The notes below the pieces were generated by a model. It ran no database searches. It saw nothing but the letters and a program-made list of their open reading frames with translations, and was not told where the DNA came from. This document shows positions 6,126-9,625 of a DNA stretch of 9,625 nt, piece after piece. The position numbers and the translations under genes are program-made. The first letter of the stretch is position 1. Every line of letters starts with the position of its first letter. This DNA comes from Desulfomonile tiedjei (GTDB taxonomy: Bacteria; Desulfobacterota; Desulfomonilia; Desulfomonilales; Desulfomonilaceae), in the NCBI GenBank assembly GCA_020718965.1, contig DYRE01000064.1, forward strand, positions 1 to 9,625. Direction: 5' to 3'.

Positions 6126-6782
6126 ATGGATGAAACCCATAATTTTACCTTGGCTCGCAACCGCATGGTTCAACAACAGATTGAGGCTCGTGGTGTCACC
6201 GACCCTATGGTGCTGGCCGTAATGCGGGAAATTCCTCGACACCTGTTCGTGCCGGAATCTTATCAGAGTCGAGCTTACGATGATTGCCCGTTGCCGATCG
6301 GCCATGGCCAGACAATAAGTCAGCCTTACATGGTTGCGGTAATGACGGAATTACTAAAGCTCAAAGGACACGAAAAGGTTTTGGAGCTGGGTACAGGGTC
6401 AGGATATCAAGCGGCCATTCTGGCTAAACTTTCGAGATGGGTTTACAGCCTGGACCGGATATCTGAACTTAGCGCAAGAGCCCATCGGAACACGGACGCT
6501 TGTGGTGTCAGCAATATAACATTCGTTGTGGCCGATGGAACTAAGGGTTGGCCTGAGGAGGCTCCCTACGAAGCGGTCATGATTACAGCCGGAGCTCCGA
6601 CTGTACCAGAGCCTGTGTTCGAGCAACTTTCTGAGTGTGGGCGTATGGTAATACCCGTTGGTGACCGATATTCGCAAGTATTAAAAGTGGTGCAAAAGAT
6701 AAAGGGATTGAAGAAGATAGAGAGTTATTTCGAGTGCCGGTTCGTCGATCTGGTGGGGGAACATGGGTGGTTGGACACCTGA
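6126..6782 (+). CDS. pcm: protein-L-isoaspartate O-methyltransferase
   Basis: This 218-residue protein has the normal PCMT length. It methylates the alpha-carboxyl of L-isoaspartyl residues in damaged proteins using S-adenosylmethionine, starting their repair in the cytosol. Visible signatures are MVQQQIEARGV near the N-terminus, GHGQTISQP (59-67), the SAM-binding motif LELGTGSGY (86-94), and the C-terminal FVDLVGEHGW (206-215). Two positions differ mildly from the common pattern: Asp110 in YSLDR where Glu is usual for binding the SAM ribose, and Asp in FVDLV where Pro is common. The start is ATG 6126 with a weak GTGAG about eight bases upstream. It is followed by the NlpD-like gene, the same neighbour as in Gammaproteobacteria. 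Confidence 0.95.
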   Translation: MDETHNFTLARNRMVQQQIEARGVTDPMVLAVMREIPRHLFVPESYQSRAYDDCPLPIGHGQTISQPYMVAVMTELLKLKGHEKVLELGTGSGYQAAILAKLSRWVYSLDRISELSARAHRNTDACGVSNITFVVADGTKGWPEEAPYEAVMITAGAPTVPEPVFEQLSECGRMVIPVGDRYSQVLKVVQKIKGLKKIESYFECRFVDLVGEHGWLDT

Positions 6783-6895
6783 TTGCCTGGTCTGTTGAGG
6801 TTCAAGCCTCTTTGGTTTAAATCCAGCCGGTATTGTATGCGCTTCAATCTGGCTGAACATGAGTCCAGAATGGTGGAAGGTGTCTTATCATCATT

Positions 6896-7711
6896 ATGGA
6901 GGCGCTATTTTCTTACATCCTGGTTAGTTGGAGTTTGGTGACTAGAGGAACTGCCTTGTATTTGGGTTTTTCAAGCTTCAGAGAGTGTTGTATATTTTTC
7001 ATCTTATTACTGATTTTGGCGTTGGTCTTGACAGAGGCAGGGTGCGTCAGGAGGGGTGATGATTGGCCAGGGGGAGGCAATATGTCGAAATATTCGAGTT
7101 CAACGTCGGCGGCCAAGAGATTAATCCACGTAGTGACCAAGGATGATACCCTGTCAGGGATTTCCCAACGGTATGGAGTCAGTGTTCAGGAGATTGCCGA
7201 AGAGAACAGATTGGATGATCCTTTCATCATTAAAGAGGGGTCAAGACTCGTTTTACCGGTTCAGGCGGTTAGCCCGGCAGCTCAAAAGACTGAGGCGACA
7301 GCGAAAAGAGACATCGTTCAGGGAACTTCAGAATCTGTATTATCGCTCCCTATCTCCACTAAAATCGCACAAAAATTTGGGGAGGGAGATGAAGCGCACC
7401 GTAACGGTATAAGTTTTGAGGGTTACGAAGGCGCAGAAGTTAGGGCTGCGGAGAGCGGAATTGTTGGCCATGTGGGCGAAATCCCGGGCCTGGGCAAAGT
7501 TGTGCTCGTTGAACACAAGAATCATCTTGTTTCCGTCTATGCCCACCTGAATGACGCAACAGTTTCGTCCGGGGAGAAAGTTGATCGAAGTCAGGTTATT
7601 GGGACTTTAGGGGCGTTAGGAAATGGAGCAAAGCCGACTCTATATTTTGAAGTCAGATCGCGAGCTAAGGCTGTTAACCCTCTGAGATTACTAAATAAGA
7701 AGAACCAGTGA
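6896..7711 (+). CDS. NlpD/EnvC-like murein hydrolase activator: LysM plus degenerate M23 domain
   Basis: A 271-residue protein. A hydrophobic segment at about 31-47 ends in TEAGC (Cys50), a near-lipobox with Glu in an unusual place, so it is exported and may be a lipoprotein. A LysM peptidoglycan-binding domain (77-121, HVVTKDDTLSGISQRYGVS...LVLP) is followed by a linker and an M23 fold (about 157-266). The zinc ligands of M23 are lost: HxxxD becomes Arg169...Ser173, and HxH becomes Thr248-Leu-Tyr250; only YAHL (215-218) stays. This matches NlpD and EnvC, which do not cut murein but switch on cell-wall amidases during division. The gene follows pcm. An alternative start is TTG 6956 (residue 21), six bases after AGAGGA (6944-6949); the ATG at 6896 has no close ribosome site. 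Confidence 0.85.
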   Translation: MEALFSYILVSWSLVTRGTALYLGFSSFRECCIFFILLLILALVLTEAGCVRRGDDWPGGGNMSKYSSSTSAAKRLIHVVTKDDTLSGISQRYGVSVQEIAEENRLDDPFIIKEGSRLVLPVQAVSPAAQKTEATAKRDIVQGTSESVLSLPISTKIAQKFGEGDEAHRNGISFEGYEGAEVRAAESGIVGHVGEIPGLGKVVLVEHKNHLVSVYAHLNDATVSSGEKVDRSQVIGTLGALGNGAKPTLYFEVRSRAKAVNPLRLLNKKNQ

Positions 7712-7733
7712 CATCTAAAGAGGCACTTGTTTT

Positions 7734-9410
7734 ATGAACCAGTTCAAGACAGATTCCGAGCATTCACAAAACCTATCATTTAGAAACATATTTCAGTCTC
7801 AATGGCCATTTACGATACCTTCCGGAGTGGTTACCACTACCCCCGCTGTAATAGCAAGAATTGCTCGGGAGATTGACGAAATTGGTTTTCTGACTACAAA
7901 GACATTGAGCTTGGAGCCCCGGCCTGGTTACAGGGAACCTATTATCAGCGAATATCATAAGGGATGTTTTGTCAACGCTGTTGGCTTGCCCAGTCCCGGG
8001 GCGGATTGGTTTAGAGCCGCAATGAAACCTTTTTTGCCTCTTTACAACGGCAAGCCACTCCTAGTTTCAATTATGGGCGGAGATCCTGAAGAATTTCTGA
8101 GGTGCGCAGAAGTTCTGGACGATGTGGCAGACGCTTTTGAGCTCAATTTATCGTGCCCACACGTCAAGGCTGCGGGCCAAAGTATTGGCGGTGATCCTGT
8201 GATGGTGGAGCGTATAATCAAACTGCTCTGCAACAGTTTTAAAAAACCGATTATCCCTAAGCTTTCGCCCAACCTGTCAAACATTGTCGAAATAGCGTCA
8301 ATTTGCGCAAAAGCCGGCGCAAGCGCATTGTCCCTGATTAACACCGTGGGACCCGGCATGGCGGTGGACGATGATGGTAATCCAATTCTGTCGAATGTAG
8401 TCGGAGGCATTTCTGGCGCCGCTATCAAACCCATAGGTCTAAAAATTGTTCGGGAAGTTGCTTCAAAGGTTAGACTTCCGATCATAGCTTCAGGAGGAAT
8501 CAGTACCCCCCACGATGTAGAGGCATACCGTAAAGCCGGCGCAAGCTTATTCGCCATAGGCTCAGCTTTAGCCGGTATGAGCACTGAAGGAATGAAGAAA
8601 TATTTCAAGTCCATTGGAATTTACTACCGATTCAAAAAACTCGAGGTCAAGACCGTAAGCGATGCTCTTATAAGCACTGCGTACTCAAAGACCGAAGTTG
8701 TAAGTAACCAACAGGTTTCTTCAAATATGTTCATGCTTCAACTGGAAGCTGGGCCCATGTCTGAGCCGGGTCAGTTCTTTTTTCTCAGGATCCCAAATTT
8801 TGGGGAAAAACCATTCTCGCCGATGGTAGACCTGAACCCGGTTTATTTAATACGTGCGATCGGTCAGTTCTCCCAAAAGCTTTCTGTTTTGAAAAAAGGT
8901 GACGTCGTATACGTACGTGGTCCTTACGGAACTGGTTTTACAAAGCCCTACCCAGAGAAAAAGCTGATTCTGGTGGGTGGTGGCACTGGTGCGGCGCCAA
9001 TTATCATGGCGGCGTCAAAGTGGCAGTCGAGTGTGTCTAGGATCTACTTTGGTTTTTCTAGCAAGCTCGAAGAAAGCTTTGAAAGACGAATTAGATCTTT
9101 GAACCCTAGTGTGAAGATTGCGATAGATACCCCCGCCCAGATAGGAGCAGTGGTGAGTTGTATTGACAGTGAAATAGCAGACTCAGGCGTGGATGTGAAG
9201 AACATTGCGGTATATCTGTGTGGCCCACGTTTAATGATGAATAAAGCAGGGGAGGCGTTCAAAAAAATTCTAGGCGCTGACAGGATATACATGGCCCGTG
9301 AAGATATCATGAAATGCGGAATAGGACTGTGCGGGACTTGCGGAACCGAAAATGGCCTCCGATCATGTGTAGATGGTCCGGTTCTGCCTATGGCTAATTC
9401 GTATGATTAG
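7734..9410 (+). CDS. fused dihydroorotate dehydrogenase: class 1B catalytic domain (PyrD) + electron-transfer domain (PyrK)
   Basis: A 558-residue protein. Residues about 15-300 form a PyrD type 1B FMN barrel: TKT with Lys56, NAVGL with Asn81, NLSCPH with catalytic-base Cys141, PKLSPN with Lys176, INT with Asn203, GGISG (224-228) and ASGGIST (252-258). Residues about 305-558 form PyrK: an FAD-binding barrel (KPFSPM 359-364), GGGTGAAP (415-422) of the nucleotide domain, CGP (496-498), and a [2Fe-2S] cluster at Cys528, Cys533, Cys536 and Cys545 followed by VDGPV. Normally two separate proteins make this NAD-linked enzyme of pyrimidine synthesis; here they are one chain. His143 replaces the Asn that binds orotate in the Lactococcus enzyme, so another dihydropyrimidine-type substrate is possible. 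AAAGAGG (7717-7723) precedes the ATG by 10 bases; the NlpD-like gene ends 22 bases upstream. Confidence 0.85.
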   Translation: MNQFKTDSEHSQNLSFRNIFQSQWPFTIPSGVVTTTPAVIARIAREIDEIGFLTTKTLSLEPRPGYREPIISEYHKGCFVNAVGLPSPGADWFRAAMKPFLPLYNGKPLLVSIMGGDPEEFLRCAEVLDDVADAFELNLSCPHVKAAGQSIGGDPVMVERIIKLLCNSFKKPIIPKLSPNLSNIVEIASICAKAGASALSLINTVGPGMAVDDDGNPILSNVVGGISGAAIKPIGLKIVREVASKVRLPIIASGGISTPHDVEAYRKAGASLFAIGSALAGMSTEGMKKYFKSIGIYYRFKKLEVKTVSDALISTAYSKTEVVSNQQVSSNMFMLQLEAGPMSEPGQFFFLRIPNFGEKPFSPMVDLNPVYLIRAIGQFSQKLSVLKKGDVVYVRGPYGTGFTKPYPEKKLILVGGGTGAAPIIMAASKWQSSVSRIYFGFSSKLEESFERRIRSLNPSVKIAIDTPAQIGAVVSCIDSEIADSGVDVKNIAVYLCGPRLMMNKAGEAFKKILGADRIYMAREDIMKCGIGLCGTCGTENGLRSCVDGPVLPMANSYD

Positions 9411-9572
9411 ACTCAATGAGTGAAGATTAGGAACTTGCAGGCTTCTATCCCTTGGGAAGCTTGTCTGGAATGTGTTTCATGAGCAATCCTGGTTGACACA
9501 ATTGACTGGAAACATGATTGTGAAGGAGGTATTTGCTGCGAATAAAGGGGAATAATTTCATCTCAATCGCCT

Positions 9573-9625
9573 GTGCTCAAGAAAAGCACTCTAATCTTTC
9601 CGGTCATAGCCTGTATCTTTTTATG
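9573..9625 (+). CDS. possible start of an exported protein, runs off the right edge
   Basis: From GTG 9573 the frame reads LKKSTLIFPVIACIFL to the window end, a charged start followed by a hydrophobic stretch like a signal peptide. Only about 17 codons are visible. AAGGGGA (9545-9551) is too far upstream to be an ideal ribosome site. A strong AAGGAGGT (9523-9530) is followed at two bases by a TTG (9533) opening another frame of 31 codons to the edge. Which frame is real cannot be decided here. Confidence 0.3.
   Translation, partial: MLKKSTLIFPVIACIFL

Noticed and set aside
8042..8614. 190-residue open frame on the - strand
   Set aside because: It lies wholly inside the PyrD domain, whose motifs are clear on the + strand.
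7734..8640. Calling the PyrD domain dihydropyrimidine dehydrogenase (PreA) because of SCPH
   Set aside because: The attached PyrK domain and the remaining PyrD 1B motifs fit dihydroorotate dehydrogenase better; kept as a finding only.
9493..9522. TTGACA at 9493-9498 as a promoter
   Set aside because: The -35 is perfect but no acceptable -10 is found at 16-18 bases.
1..9625. Mobile elements, CRISPR arrays, phage genes, tRNA-linked integration
   Set aside because: No direct repeat array, transposase or integrase was found, and no copy of the tRNA 3' end was noticed elsewhere in the window.

Overview
The window is a typical bacterial chromosomal segment. All protein genes lie on the + strand and one tRNA gene lies on the - strand. 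Moderate GC, short intergenic gaps and a strictly housekeeping/anaerobe-style gene set (LctP-family permease, short-chain 3-hydroxyacyl-CoA dehydrogenase, NAD-linked type PyrD/PyrK, Cys-rich proteins) suggest a Gram-negative anaerobe. A deltaproteobacterial / Desulfobacterota-like organism is my best guess; this is inference from gene content and not a database match. The NlpD-like protein and the pcm-nlpD gene order support a Gram-negative envelope. No phage, IS, CRISPR or integration signature is visible.

Left part (1-3113): the end of an M24 metallopeptidase, a divergent LctP-family carboxylate permease, a tRNA-Arg(CCG) gene transcribed leftward from its own good promoter, and a complete 3-hydroxybutyryl-CoA-type dehydrogenase. 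The permease and the dehydrogenase would fit uptake and metabolism of organic acids, but the tRNA separates them and they are not obviously one operon.

Middle part (3174-6094): four envelope or unknown genes. They are a Cys-rich cytosolic-looking protein with a putative metal or Fe-S cluster motif set, a small secreted protein made almost entirely of Pro and Cys behind a strong sigma70-type promoter, a Cys-rich exported M23 endopeptidase with an intact zinc site, and a secreted low-complexity Pro/Gln/Asn/Gly/Tyr-rich protein. The Pro/Cys-rich protein followed by the Cys-rich M23 enzyme is the least explained part of the window.

Right part (6126-9625): pcm (protein-L-isoaspartate methyltransferase), an NlpD/EnvC-like LysM + degenerate M23 protein, and one long gene that fuses a class 1B dihydroorotate dehydrogenase catalytic domain (PyrD) to its FAD/[2Fe-2S] electron-transfer subunit (PyrK). 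pcm next to nlpD recalls the surE-pcm-nlpD order of Gammaproteobacteria. The last ~50 bases may begin another exported protein. The most noteworthy items are the PyrD-PyrK fusion with a His in an orotate-binding position, the Pro/Cys-rich secretion locus, the Cys-cluster protein, and the pairing of one intact and one degenerate M23 domain in the same neighbourhood.
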